Shown: one piece after another, positions 34,917-43,708 of the stretch
How positions within the stretch are numbered: the first letter of the stretch is position 1
Layout: every line of letters begins with the position of its first letter
Source of the DNA: G963676655 sp963676655
GTDB lineage: Bacteria; Verrucomicrobiota; Lentisphaeria; Victivallales; Victivallaceae
Length of the DNA: 64,000 nucleotides
Assembly: GCA_963676655.2 (NCBI GenBank)
Contig: CAXXKX010000003.1
Coordinates: 1,674,001 to 1,738,000 of the forward strand
Direction: 5' to 3'
Notes under the pieces: generated by a model
Databases searched by the model: none
What the model was told of the DNA's origin: nothing
Seen by the model: only the letters and a program-made list of their open reading frames with translations
Made by a program: the position numbers and the translations under genes

Positions 34917-35949
34917 AGAATTTGTTATATCGACTTTCGGCGAATCACACGGCCCCGGTTTGGGTGTTATCATTGACGGTGCGACACCCGGGATGGAGCT
35001 TACGGAAGAGGACATTCAAATCCAGTTGCGCCGCCGTCGCCCCGGCCAATCCGTGGTTTCAACGCCGCGTTTTGAGGCAGATAAGTGTGAAATTGTTTCC
35101 GGCGTCTTCGAGGGCAAAGCCACCGGAACCCCGATCATGGTGCTGATCCGCAACACCAGTGAACGCAGCCGGGATTATCATGATATTAAAGACATTTTCC
35201 GTCCGGGTCATGCCGATTACACCTTTCACAGTAAATTCGGTTTCCGGGACTACCGTGGCGGCGGTCGTTCTTCAGGACGGGAAACCGCGGCCCGGGTGGC
35301 CGCCGGTGCGGTTGCGATGAAGATGCTGGAAGCGGAGAACATAAAAATCCAGGCTTACGCGCTGGAAATCGCGGGTATCAGATGTGAAAAATTTGTTCCT
35401 GAATGCATCGAAACGAACGACGTCCGGGCTTGTGATCCCGATGTGGCGGAAATTATGAAAGAAAAAATAATGGCCGCGATGAAGGACCATAACAGTGTCG
35501 GCGGCATTATCGAATGCCGGATATCCGGCGTTCCCGCCGGTCTCGGCGAACCGGTTTTCGACAAACTCGACGCTGAGTTGAGTAAAGCGGTCATGTCGCT
35601 GGGCGCGGTCAAAGGCATCGAATTCGGTTCCGGCTTCGCCTGTGCCAGAATGACCGGTAAAGAACACAACGACCCGATTCGCCCCGAAGGTTTTATGAGC
35701 AACCATGCCGGCGGTATTCTCGGCGGCATCTCTTCAGGACAGGAAATCGTCTTCCGTGCCGCGGTCAAGCCGACCGCTTCGATTTCTCAGAAGCAATTGA
35801 CCATAGACAAAGAGGGCCAGCCGGCCGAATGTGAAGTTTTCGGGCGTCACGACCCCTGTATTTGTCCTCGCATTGTCCCGGTTGTCGAAGCCATGAGCGC
35901 AATCGTCCTGGTCGATATGCTCAAACGCCACCGCGCGACAACAGCTTGA
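34894..35949 (+). CDS. aroC: Chorismate synthase
   Basis: Forms chorismate from EPSP using reduced FMN. 351 residues. Signatures: GESHGPGLGVIIDGATPGM (first His motif), RRRPGQSVVSTPR, HADYTFHSKFGFRDYRGGGRSSGRETAARVAAGAVA, and SNHAGGILGGISSGQ plus HDPCICPRIVPVVEAM near the end. GAGGAGG precedes the ATG. Overlaps the end of aroK. Confidence 0.97.
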   Translation: MSGSSYGKEFVISTFGESHGPGLGVIIDGATPGMELTEEDIQIQLRRRRPGQSVVSTPRFEADKCEIVSGVFEGKATGTPIMVLIRNTSERSRDYHDIKDIFRPGHADYTFHSKFGFRDYRGGGRSSGRETAARVAAGAVAMKMLEAENIKIQAYALEIAGIRCEKFVPECIETNDVRACDPDVAEIMKEKIMAAMKDHNSVGGIIECRISGVPAGLGEPVFDKLDAELSKAVMSLGAVKGIEFGSGFACARMTGKEHNDPIRPEGFMSNHAGGILGGISSGQEIVFRAAVKPTASISQKQLTIDKEGQPAECEVFGRHDPCICPRIVPVVEAMSAIVLVDMLKRHRATTA

Positions 35950-36009
35950 TTTTTGTTATATTAAGCATTATACTGTAATAAAATTAATGGTATAAAACAG
36001 GAGTTTGAA

Positions 36010-36243
36010 ATGTCTGTCCTGGCTGACAAGATTTATGAGCAGGCTTTAGTTCTGCCGACTGATGACAGGCTTAAGCTTATCGATAAGCTGTTGCACAGTA
36101 CAAATCTACCGACCCGCCAGGATATAGATGACGCCTGGGCCTTGGAAGTTGAACGCAGAGCCAATGATTTAGAATCAGGAAAGTCACGTTTAATTCCCGG
36201 AGACGAAGTTCTTGATAAAATCAGGAAACGTTTTGGACAGTAA
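36010..36243 (+). CDS. Addiction-module antitoxin-like protein (PF09720 type)
   Basis: 77 residues. Helical sequence SVLADKIYEQALVLPTDDRLKLIDKLLHS then WALEVERRANDLESGKSRLIPGDEVLDKIRKRF, the standard form of the short antitoxins that pair with RelE/ParE toxins. AGGAG precedes the ATG. The stop codon overlaps the start of a toxin reading frame (TAATG), the usual operon join, but the toxin is broken, leaving this antitoxin as an orphan. Confidence 0.88.
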   Translation: MSVLADKIYEQALVLPTDDRLKLIDKLLHSTNLPTRQDIDDAWALEVERRANDLESGKSRLIPGDEVLDKIRKRFGQ

Positions 36244-36413
36244 TGAAATTTTATTTTCATGAACAAGCCGAGTTCGAACTGAATCAAGCGATTGATTTCT
36301 ATGAAAATTGTGAGCCCGGTTTGGGTCACATTCAATATAAAAAAGCCCCGGAAATTTATGCTTCCGGGGCTTTATATTTTATACAAAAAATATGGATTAA
36401 TCCATATTTTTGA
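36243..36413 (+). pseudogene. Truncated RelE/ParE-family toxin
   Basis: ATG overlaps the antitoxin stop. The first about 28 residues, MKFYFHEQAEFELNQAIDFY then ENCEPGLG, are the start of a ParE-type toxin; homology then ends and the frame runs through the icd terminator stem to a stop inside the icd 3' end (56 codons). Family members are about 95 residues, and the catalytic/C-terminal part is missing. A deletion joined the toxin start to the terminator region. Confidence 0.85.
36339..36373 (-). terminator. Rho-independent terminator after icd (bidirectional stem)
   Basis: Perfect 12-bp stem AAAGCCCCGGAA / TTCCGGGGCTTT with an 8-nt loop; on the minus strand it is followed by a six-T run. It also serves convergent transcription from the antitoxin side and lies inside the broken toxin frame. 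Confidence 0.93.
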
Positions 36414-37653
36414 TGACTTCAGCCGCGAAGCCGGAGCATGACAGTTCGGTAGCGCCTTCCATCAGGCGGGCGAAGTCGTAGGTTACGGTTTTGGCCGCGA
36501 TCGCGCCTTCGGTTCCTTTGATGATCAGGTCGGCCGCTTCGGTCCAGCCCAGGTGACGCAGCAGCATTTCGCCGGAAAGCGCCAGAGAGGATGGATTTAC
36601 TTTGTCCATGCCGGCATATTTCGGCGCGGTGCCGTGGGTTGCTTCAAACAGGGCCAGACCCTTTTCATAGTTGATATTCGCGCCGGGCGCGATGCCGATG
36701 CCGCCGACACATGCGGCGAGGGCGTCGGATACGTAGTCGCCGTTCAAGTTCATGGTGGCGATCACGTCATATTCGTCCGGACGGGTCAGGATTTGCTGCA
36801 GGAAAGCGTCGCAGATGCAATCCTTGACCAGCAGTTTGCCTTCCGGGGCCTGCCAGTTGCAGTCCGGGGCCGGAACGGCGCAGTCGGCGAATTCTTTGCG
36901 GATGAGGTCGTAGCCCCAGTCCTTAAAACCGCCTTCGGTGAATTTCATGATATTGCCTTTGTGAACCAGCGTCAAATTGCGGCGGTTGTTTTCCAGCGCG
37001 TATTTGACGGCGGCGCGAACCAGGCGTTCAGTCCCTTCCTGGGAAATCGGTTTGACACCGATACCGCTGGTTTCCGGGAAACGGATTTTGTCGACGCCCA
37101 TTTCCTCCTGGAAGAATTTAATGACTTTCTTTGCTTCCGGAGTTCCGGCGGCCCATTCGATACCGGCGTAGATGTCTTCGGAGTTTTCCCGGAAGATGAC
37201 CATATCGGTTTTTTCCGGTGATTTGACCGGGGAGGGTACGCCCTGGAAATATTGTACCGGACGCAGGCAGACATAAAGGTCAAGCATTTGGCGCAGCGCC
37301 ACGTTCAATGAACGGATACCGCCGCCGACCGGAGTGGTCAGGGGGCCCTTGATGGCGATCAGATATTCCCGGATAGCTTCGACCGTTTCATCCGGCAGCC
37401 AGACGTTTTCGCCATAGGTGGCGACGGCTTTTTCTCCGGCGAAGATCTCCATCCAGGCGATTTTCCTTTCGCCGCCGTAAGCTTTTTCGACCGCGGCGTT
37501 CCAGATTGCCATACTGGCTTTGGTAATGTCTTCACCGATACCGTCGCCTTCGATATAAGCGACGATCGGGTTATTCGGCACATTCAACTTGCCGTCAGCT
37601 TCCGCAGTGATTTTTTCACCGCAGCAGGGAACTTTAATTTTCTCAAAACTCAT
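36397..37653 (-). CDS. icd: Isocitrate dehydrogenase (NADP-type)
   Basis: Oxidative decarboxylation of isocitrate to 2-oxoglutarate in the TCA cycle. 418 residues, same as the E. coli-type enzyme. Seen: AYIEGDGIGEDIT, IKGPLTTPVGGGIRSLNVALRQMLDLYVCLRPV (substrate-binding Ser/Asn/Arg), FRENSEDIYAGIEW, LVHKGNIMKFTEGGFKDWGY, NLNGDYVSDALAACVGGIGIAPGANI, and ATHGTAPKYAGMDKVNPSSLALSGEMLLRHLGW. GAAGGTG precedes the ATG. Transcribed alone. Confidence 0.97.
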   Translation of the reverse strand: MSFEKIKVPCCGEKITAEADGKLNVPNNPIVAYIEGDGIGEDITKASMAIWNAAVEKAYGGERKIAWMEIFAGEKAVATYGENVWLPDETVEAIREYLIAIKGPLTTPVGGGIRSLNVALRQMLDLYVCLRPVQYFQGVPSPVKSPEKTDMVIFRENSEDIYAGIEWAAGTPEAKKVIKFFQEEMGVDKIRFPETSGIGVKPISQEGTERLVRAAVKYALENNRRNLTLVHKGNIMKFTEGGFKDWGYDLIRKEFADCAVPAPDCNWQAPEGKLLVKDCICDAFLQQILTRPDEYDVIATMNLNGDYVSDALAACVGGIGIAPGANINYEKGLALFEATHGTAPKYAGMDKVNPSSLALSGEMLLRHLGWTEAADLIIKGTEGAIAAKTVTYDFARLMEGATELSCSGFAAEVIKNMD

Positions 37654-37985
37654 GATTTCACCTTCAGGTTTATATTAACAGATAAGCGGTCAAGCTTATT
37701 TTTCTATAACATCACAGACTTCGATTTATGCTCAAATACTGCGGTTATCTTGTTATAGATAATTATGACCAAAAACTTATTGCTTAAGAATATCCGATTA
37801 ATATAGCACCAAAAGAGACCTTTTACCAGCCGAATGATGAGCGGAAGCAATCTTTTGTCTGCGATATGATTTGCGGTTTTTGCTGGCCTTTCTGAAGCAG
37901 GAAATACGGAACACAAATTTTTGACAAAAGTTATATCAAGATTTGAAGATCATTTTTCATCCTCGACAGCATGAAAAGCCGTATG
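37654..37985. other. Intergenic region between icd and the cassette C regulator
   Basis: 332 bp. It must contain the icd promoter on the minus strand, but no convincing -35/-10 pair stands out. A TTGACA on the plus strand at about 37921 has no clear -10 and leads into the end of the convergent regulator gene. No gene supported. Confidence 0.45.
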
Positions 37986-39101
37986 TTATTCTTTAATATT
38001 TTTTATCGTATCAGAGTTGGTTAAAAACATAGGAAGAAGGTGCTTGTTTTGATTAATAGCAGCAGTAGAATTTCTGGCGCTGAGGATAATTGTGAGAAGT
38101 TGCTCTGCCATCGCTTTCCTGGAAAAATCAATTGTTGAAATATGATCATCACCTTTTTCGGCGCGATCAATAAATGAAACTAAAGTCAGGTCTTCAGGGA
38201 TGCGTATTCCCATTCCGATTGCAATCATATATATTTCTGAAGCCATCGCCTTATTTCCGATCACCAAAGCGGTAGGCGCTTTTGGTGCGTTGCTTTTCAC
38301 TTGAGCCAACAATTCTGTGACTTGCTGGCGGCTTTCCTGATTTTTTATATGCCAGCGAACGAATCCGGGAAGGGCAAGGCCGTTCATCTCACAGGCTGCA
38401 CATAAGCCGTTATAGCGTTGGCGAAAATGCATATATTCAAAATTAACATCAGTTTTTTTATTTTCATCAATAGAGCGGTTTGAGACATAATAAATCTTCC
38501 TGTGACCATTTTCCAAAAGCAGTTTTCCGCTTAAAATGCCGCCTTCAAAATTGTCCGGTTGAACAAAGCAAGAATCAAAATAGAAAGGACTCATGCCATA
38601 ATTAACTACCGGAATACCGAAAACAAACGGCTTCATTTCCGCAGGACAAATTATACCAAGACTTGTTGGCTGTGTGCTTATCTGCGCCAATGCCTCAGGT
38701 GCGTCAGCTGAAATGAATTTTAATTGCAAATTATATTCCGTGACCAGCTCTTGTAAATGCTCCAGAACCTTCGAGTGATATCCTTCCAGGTTGCTGCCTC
38801 CCATTATGACAAAATAAATAATATTCGCACTGTTTACTATAGCCTTTCCCGGCCTGAAACTGGAAACTGGCGGAGCGGCGCTGACAAACGATCCGCTACC
38901 GGTTCTTGAATTTATCCACCCTTCCTCTTTCAACTGTTTGAGTGCTGTCGCCGCAGTAATATGCGAAACTTTATATTTTTTCAATAAGGCTCGAATTGAT
39001 TCAATCCGTTGTCCCGGCTTCAATGCCCCACTGGCAATTTCTTCTTTAAGCAAGTTCTTTACCTGTTCTATCAGGCTTGTTTTTGTAAGAATTTTTGACA
39101 T
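37986..39101 (-). CDS. GntR-family regulator with LacI-type sensor domain (cassette C)
   Basis: 371 residues. Winged helix SLIEQVKNLLKEEIASGALKPGQRIESIRALLKKYKVSHITAATALKQLKEEGWINSRTGSGSFV, then a LacI-like sensor (NSANIIYFVIMGGSNLEGYHSKVLEHL, PTALVIGNKAMASEIYMIAIG, DLTLVSFIDRAE). AAAGGA before ATG. Divergent from the cassette C structural operon; both promoters carry the same CATAACAAA word, pointing to control of itself and of the operon. Confidence 0.9.
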   Translation of the reverse strand: MSKILTKTSLIEQVKNLLKEEIASGALKPGQRIESIRALLKKYKVSHITAATALKQLKEEGWINSRTGSGSFVSAAPPVSSFRPGKAIVNSANIIYFVIMGGSNLEGYHSKVLEHLQELVTEYNLQLKFISADAPEALAQISTQPTSLGIICPAEMKPFVFGIPVVNYGMSPFYFDSCFVQPDNFEGGILSGKLLLENGHRKIYYVSNRSIDENKKTDVNFEYMHFRQRYNGLCAACEMNGLALPGFVRWHIKNQESRQQVTELLAQVKSNAPKAPTALVIGNKAMASEIYMIAIGMGIRIPEDLTLVSFIDRAEKGDDHISTIDFSRKAMAEQLLTIILSARNSTAAINQNKHLLPMFLTNSDTIKNIKE

Positions 39102-39135
39102 TGTTAATTCCTTTTATTTATGTTAGTTCAATGTT

Positions 39136-39164
39136 AATATAATATTGTTTTGTTATGTTGTCAA
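39136..39164 (-). promoter_or_regulatory. Promoter of the cassette C regulator
   Basis: Minus strand TTGACA (39164-39159), 17-bp spacer, TATATT (39141-39136). The spacer contains CATAACAAA, one half of the palindrome present at the divergent promoter. Confidence 0.75.
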
Positions 39165-39233
39165 TAACACTTTGTAAAAAATTCAATTTTAAGTTCAAAA
39201 ATATTTAATTTTTGCAAAACATGAAAATAATGG

Positions 39234-39284
39234 TTGACAAAATAAAAAGCATGTATTATAGTTAATATCATAACAAATTGTTAT
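39234..39284 (+). promoter_or_regulatory. Promoter and operator of the cassette C operon
   Basis: TTGACA (39234-39239), 17-bp spacer, TATAGT (39257-39262), then at the expected transcription start the perfect 15-bp palindrome ATAACAA-A-TTGTTAT (39270-39284). Position over the start site is classic for a repressor. The structural gene starts at 39316. Confidence 0.8.
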
Positions 39285-39315
39285 TAATATATCAAAACAA
39301 ACGGAGTGGTTTAAG

Positions 39316-40035
39316 ATGAAAAAGTTTTTTACATTGATTGAGTTGCTTGTTGTGATTGCTATTATTGCAATTCTCGCCAGTATGTTATTGCCGGCGCTTG
39401 GAAGTGCCCGGGAAAAAGCCAGGTCCATCTCTTGCACAAACACCCAGAAACAAATCGGAATGATTTTCCAGAATTACACTGATGACTATGATGGCTACTG
39501 GCCTATGGCAAAAGGACAAGTTTCCGCAACCAGCAGTATCAGTTGGCGTAAATGTTTGAATGATGCCGGTTTAATTTCTTCTCAGCTCGGAGTGTCTTAT
39601 GCCAAGGAATGGTCAGCTTCAGGCTGGAATAAAACCACTAACTGTAAACTGTACTGTCCCACATTAGCGGGAATGGGCAACTACAGGACTTATGCCTACC
39701 CTCTTACTGGTGGCAATTTTGGTGTCGGCGGCAATAATTGGGCGACGATTCCGACATTTACCAAGGGATCAATGATAAAATATCCCACCGCAAAGGTGAG
39801 TTTGGTGGAATCGGGTTTGGCTAATCAGGGATATACGGAATTTGGTTCGTGGCAAACACAACCTCATTTTACATTTGACACCCATAACAACCGTTCAAAT
39901 TACTTATTTGTGGATGGTCATGTCGCTTCAAAGGATCGTTTCTTTATGGGGACCGGGTCTGCATGGCAATTTTTCGATGCCAGAATTGTAATTAAGTATA
40001 GCAGCGGTTCACGTCCGGCAGCTTTATTTGATTGA
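39316..40035 (+). CDS. Pseudopilin with prepilin N-terminus and H-X9-DG domain (cassette C)
   Basis: 239 residues. Leader MKKF, helix FTLIELLVVIAIIAILASML, then LPALGSAREKARSISCTNTQKQIG, and near the end HNNRSNYLFVDGHV (H-x9-DG). The residue before the cleavage-site Phe is Phe. CGGAG precedes the ATG. First gene of the plus-strand cassette C operon, ahead of an isomerase-like gene and a secreted glycosidase. Confidence 0.93.
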   Translation: MKKFFTLIELLVVIAIIAILASMLLPALGSAREKARSISCTNTQKQIGMIFQNYTDDYDGYWPMAKGQVSATSSISWRKCLNDAGLISSQLGVSYAKEWSASGWNKTTNCKLYCPTLAGMGNYRTYAYPLTGGNFGVGGNNWATIPTFTKGSMIKYPTAKVSLVESGLANQGYTEFGSWQTQPHFTFDTHNNRSNYLFVDGHVASKDRFFMGTGSAWQFFDARIVIKYSSGSRPAALFD

Positions 40036-40071
40036 AAAGCTTTTTTATATTGCTATTTAAGGGGTCTTAAC

Positions 40072-40863
40072 ATGAAATTATGTATGATGACATACACGAT
40101 GAGTCGACAAGGTTTCAGCCTCAAGGATATTATTCAAACAGCAGTTGACCTTGAGCTTGAAGGCATTGATTGGGTAACTACTTATGGTTACGCTGCAAAA
40201 GAACTTAGGAAAATGTCCTCTGACGCGGGCTTGACAGTGGTTTGCCATACTTTTTTTTGCGATAAGCTTACCAATGGAGAAAGCGATTGGCTGGATGAAG
40301 TTAAACAATCAGTTGAAGACGCTGTAATGCTTGATGCCCCCATCGTAATGATTCCAACCTGCTGCAAGCCCGGACTGGATCGCGATTCTTCCCGAGACTT
40401 CTGGATAGATGCGTTATTAAAAATTGCGCCGATCACGGATAACGCGGGGATAACTTTGACAATTGAAAATTTCCCCGGAAGCGACAGCGCGTTTATTACC
40501 GCGGCGGATTATTATAAAGCTAAAACAGCATTGCCGCAACTTAAACTGACTTATGACAACGGGAATGCCGCATTCGGGGAAGATTCGGTCGAATCATTCA
40601 GGCTGTCCGCTGAAGACGTGGTTCATGCCCACTTTAAAGACTGGTATATCAGCACCCAACCTGAAAAAGGATGTCTTGATTCCATCATCGGTAAATACTT
40701 CAGGCCGGCTTTGATCGGTGAAGGAGACATTGATACTGCCGCGTGCTGGAATATCATGCGCGACTGTAACTACAACGGATTTATCAATATCGAATACGAA
40801 AGCAGCGACATTCCGGCGGTAGAGGCAATGTCAAAAGCTGTAAAATACCTGCGTTCTTTATAA
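40072..40863 (+). CDS. Sugar phosphate isomerase/epimerase-like TIM-barrel protein
   Basis: 263 residues, cytoplasmic, xylose-isomerase-like barrel (AP-endonuclease 2 superfamily). Metal-binding residues are in place: Glu in LTIENFPG, Asp in LTYDNGNA, His in VVHAHFKDW, and Glu in INIEYESS. Substrate unknown. It lies between the pseudopilin and the secreted glycosidase; a second member of the superfamily follows the glycosidase. Probably converts the released sugar. Confidence 0.88.
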   Translation: MKLCMMTYTMSRQGFSLKDIIQTAVDLELEGIDWVTTYGYAAKELRKMSSDAGLTVVCHTFFCDKLTNGESDWLDEVKQSVEDAVMLDAPIVMIPTCCKPGLDRDSSRDFWIDALLKIAPITDNAGITLTIENFPGSDSAFITAADYYKAKTALPQLKLTYDNGNAAFGEDSVESFRLSAEDVVHAHFKDWYISTQPEKGCLDSIIGKYFRPALIGEGDIDTAACWNIMRDCNYNGFINIEYESSDIPAVEAMSKAVKYLRSL

Positions 40864-40899
40864 CTTATTAGTTTACAAAAAAATTATCAGGAGAATTCT

Positions 40900-43704
40900 A
40901 TGCTTCAAAAAAAACAGGCGCTATTACTTTTCATTAGTTCACTGATCATAAATGCAACTGAACTTGTTGCAGAGCAAGTAAAACTGCCTCTTAAGAAAGC
41001 CTGCTACACCAGCTATTCCAATACACTGAGTGAGGGCAAGCAACTTGTCGCGTTGCGAGTCGGCGGGCATCAGACATTAGTCAGTTTTAATACTGATTTG
41101 CTAAAATATGCGGTTAAATTCAAAATTAGTGAAGCAGTATTGAATCTGGGAACGCAATATGTTAATCAGCGCAAAGACGGCAGCGGTCAAGCTCCGTCGT
41201 TGATGATATATCCTTTATTGAAAAATCTGAACAATTATCAAGCGGGCTCGAATCTTCAGCTCAGGGCAGGAGTTGATTACTCTGATAAAGCTCTGGTTAA
41301 ATATCAAATTCCAACCGGAGTGAAACGCTATCAACAAATTACGATTAAGCTTCCAGCAGGAAACTCCGGAGAATTAATTAAAACTTTGAGCAAAGGCTTA
41401 TTATTGAAATTAGTTCCGAATGGAAAAACATCAATTTTTCAAATTAATTTATACTCTTATAAAGCTCCTGCTCAATATAGATCTTTGGTAATGGGAGTGG
41501 ATATTACTTTTCAGAGCGAAGTTGCAAAACTTGACCTTCATCCTTATGTGCGTCCCCGCAAAGGACACTATGTAACTCGTCATGGAGCAGATTTTTATTA
41601 TGACGGCAAACCAATTCATTTAATAGGTCTTAACGTTGGCGCCGGCTGCATGACCAGTTACGAGGCAATTGACAATGCTGTTCTGAGATTGCGTAACATG
41701 AACATAAACGCAATCCGGCTGTGGGCGACCGGTCATCCGTTCTATAGCCCGGAATCAACACGGCAGGGCAAAATGGTTGCCTCAAGGAAAGGTGACGGCT
41801 CAAAGCTTGACCGTTATGATTATTTGATATACAAACTTCAGGATGCCGGTATTTTTGTCCACAGCACTTCTCTGGGATCACATACTCCTCCCATGCAGTA
41901 TTGGCCGGGGAATGGGATTGTCCTGAAGCGTAAAAATAAAAATTACGATCACAATTATTACAATGTATTTCCCATTATGCCATATCTCGATAGATTGTTT
42001 ATGGACGCCAGGATAGCTCACATTAAAATGTATTTAAACCGTATCAATCCTTATACCGGGCAGCGATATGCGGAAATGCCTGTATTCGCGTCCTGGGAGC
42101 TGGCCAATGAAAATCACACCGTCGCTTATATTCTTGATGGTCGTTTTGAAAAATGGCCCCAGGTATTTAAGCAAATCCTGACGAAACGCTGGAACGAATG
42201 GCTCAAGCAAAAATATAAAAACAACACCGCATTAGTCAAGGCATGGGGGAAACTGTCCGCGGGAGAGAACCTTGACAAAGAAAATATATACCCGGCACCG
42301 ACTTACGGGCAAAAAGCCGGCTATCCGGAACAAAGAGCCGTTGACTTCATAACATGTGTTCAAAGCTTATTTATCAACGCGAGCAAAAAATTTGAAGCTG
42401 CGGCACGCTCTTGCGCGCCAAAAGGTATCGGGATCAATATTGCTCCGATTGTGGCAAATACTCATGCTGATTTAAACATGCATGCTCAGTTTGCCAATAC
42501 GGTCTGTGATTTTGTTTCGGTCGGAACTTATCAGACCCCTTTCACGGTAGATAAGAAAAAACTATTCTATCCCTGGCGTCCGATTTTTTCTGAGCGGCCG
42601 TATTTTTATAATTTGAACTTCCAAACAATCAAGGACAAGCCGTTTGTTGTTTATGAGAATTCTTTTTTTCGCCCATACGCATATCGTGTGGAATGGATGC
42701 CGGCAATGGTCCTGTTGGGAGCTGGACTCGGCTGGGATTCGATATACTACTATATTTTCGGCCAGGCCTGGGCGATAACAGATCAAAAATTCACGGGATT
42801 GGGTTTCATGTCCAAAGCATTGAAGACTCCAACAAAAGTCACACATGACGGCTATTGTTATGGTTTTCACCACGGCAATGATGAAATCATGATGGCATCA
42901 ATGGCAATCAGCGCTCAAGCATTTATCAACGGCATCAGGCCGAACACCGAAGAAACCGTAGTAACTTATGGTAAAACGGCAATTCATAATCCTGTATATA
43001 AAAATTACAGTCCGGGCGGCCCCGCGGCAGAAGTTCCCAACCGGGATAAAGCCGGTGGAGAAACTGAATGGTATTCGATGCCGAATATTTACCGTAAATT
43101 TATGCATACATCTGTTAGAAAACGCCTTCAGTTGGCATTTGACGAGCGGCAGGAATCGCCGATAAAAGTAAAAGGAAAACTTGTTGAAAAAACTTCAGGA
43201 CTGGATGAAGATCGAGACAAGCTAACAAGTTCGCCGGATATTATCTGGGAGCCGCAAAAAAACCGCTTTATTTTGGACTGTCCGCACTCAAAGATTGTGA
43301 CTGGTATTCTCAAAGACGGCTATAATTTCAAAGACGGAATAACGTTGAGTCCGATTAACCGGGATTTCGCAATGTTCGGCATAAGCAGTCGTGACGGGAA
43401 AAATTTAGCTCAATCTGAAGATATAATCCTTACAATTGTCAGTAAATCATATAACACTGGTTTCAAATTTAACCCGGACAAAATAAAAGGTTCGACTCTT
43501 GGTCATATCAGAGGAGTTGTCAAGCCGGGAACAGTTCCGGTAATTGTTGAAAGAGTCAAGGCGGATATAACAGTGCCGATTGCCGGTAAAGTTATGCGTT
43601 GTTATAACTTTGCCGGATATTGCTACCGGACGGTTCCGGTTAATGGGAAAATATCATTTTTAAAAGACGAACCTTTATTTATCGCAATAATAACTAACAA
43701 GTAA
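40900..43704 (+). CDS. Secreted glycoside hydrolase, GH5/GH42-like (clan A type), cassette C
   Basis: 934 residues. Signal peptide QALLLFISSLIINATELVA. N-terminal beta-sandwich (about 25-210), then a TIM barrel from DFYYDGKPIHLIGLNVG (about 230). NINAIRLWAT, FASWELANENHT (about 398-409; the Glu after Asn is the expected acid/base) and KPFVVYENSFFRPY (about 580; Glu as candidate nucleophile) follow the clan A pattern. C-terminal beta domains follow. AGGAG precedes the ATG. A mannanase or similar endo-enzyme is plausible, but the family is not certain. Confidence 0.85.
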   Translation: MLQKKQALLLFISSLIINATELVAEQVKLPLKKACYTSYSNTLSEGKQLVALRVGGHQTLVSFNTDLLKYAVKFKISEAVLNLGTQYVNQRKDGSGQAPSLMIYPLLKNLNNYQAGSNLQLRAGVDYSDKALVKYQIPTGVKRYQQITIKLPAGNSGELIKTLSKGLLLKLVPNGKTSIFQINLYSYKAPAQYRSLVMGVDITFQSEVAKLDLHPYVRPRKGHYVTRHGADFYYDGKPIHLIGLNVGAGCMTSYEAIDNAVLRLRNMNINAIRLWATGHPFYSPESTRQGKMVASRKGDGSKLDRYDYLIYKLQDAGIFVHSTSLGSHTPPMQYWPGNGIVLKRKNKNYDHNYYNVFPIMPYLDRLFMDARIAHIKMYLNRINPYTGQRYAEMPVFASWELANENHTVAYILDGRFEKWPQVFKQILTKRWNEWLKQKYKNNTALVKAWGKLSAGENLDKENIYPAPTYGQKAGYPEQRAVDFITCVQSLFINASKKFEAAARSCAPKGIGINIAPIVANTHADLNMHAQFANTVCDFVSVGTYQTPFTVDKKKLFYPWRPIFSERPYFYNLNFQTIKDKPFVVYENSFFRPYAYRVEWMPAMVLLGAGLGWDSIYYYIFGQAWAITDQKFTGLGFMSKALKTPTKVTHDGYCYGFHHGNDEIMMASMAISAQAFINGIRPNTEETVVTYGKTAIHNPVYKNYSPGGPAAEVPNRDKAGGETEWYSMPNIYRKFMHTSVRKRLQLAFDERQESPIKVKGKLVEKTSGLDEDRDKLTSSPDIIWEPQKNRFILDCPHSKIVTGILKDGYNFKDGITLSPINRDFAMFGISSRDGKNLAQSEDIILTIVSKSYNTGFKFNPDKIKGSTLGHIRGVVKPGTVPVIVERVKADITVPIAGKVMRCYNFAGYCYRTVPVNGKISFLKDEPLFIAIITNK

Positions 43705-43708
43705 AAAT

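Noticed and set aside
36243..36413. A complete new small toxin gene
   Set aside because: Only the first half matches the toxin family; the second half is translated terminator and icd antisense.
37704..37916. 70-codon minus-strand ORF between icd and the GntR gene
   Set aside because: No ribosome-binding site, no recognisable pattern; upstream region of icd.
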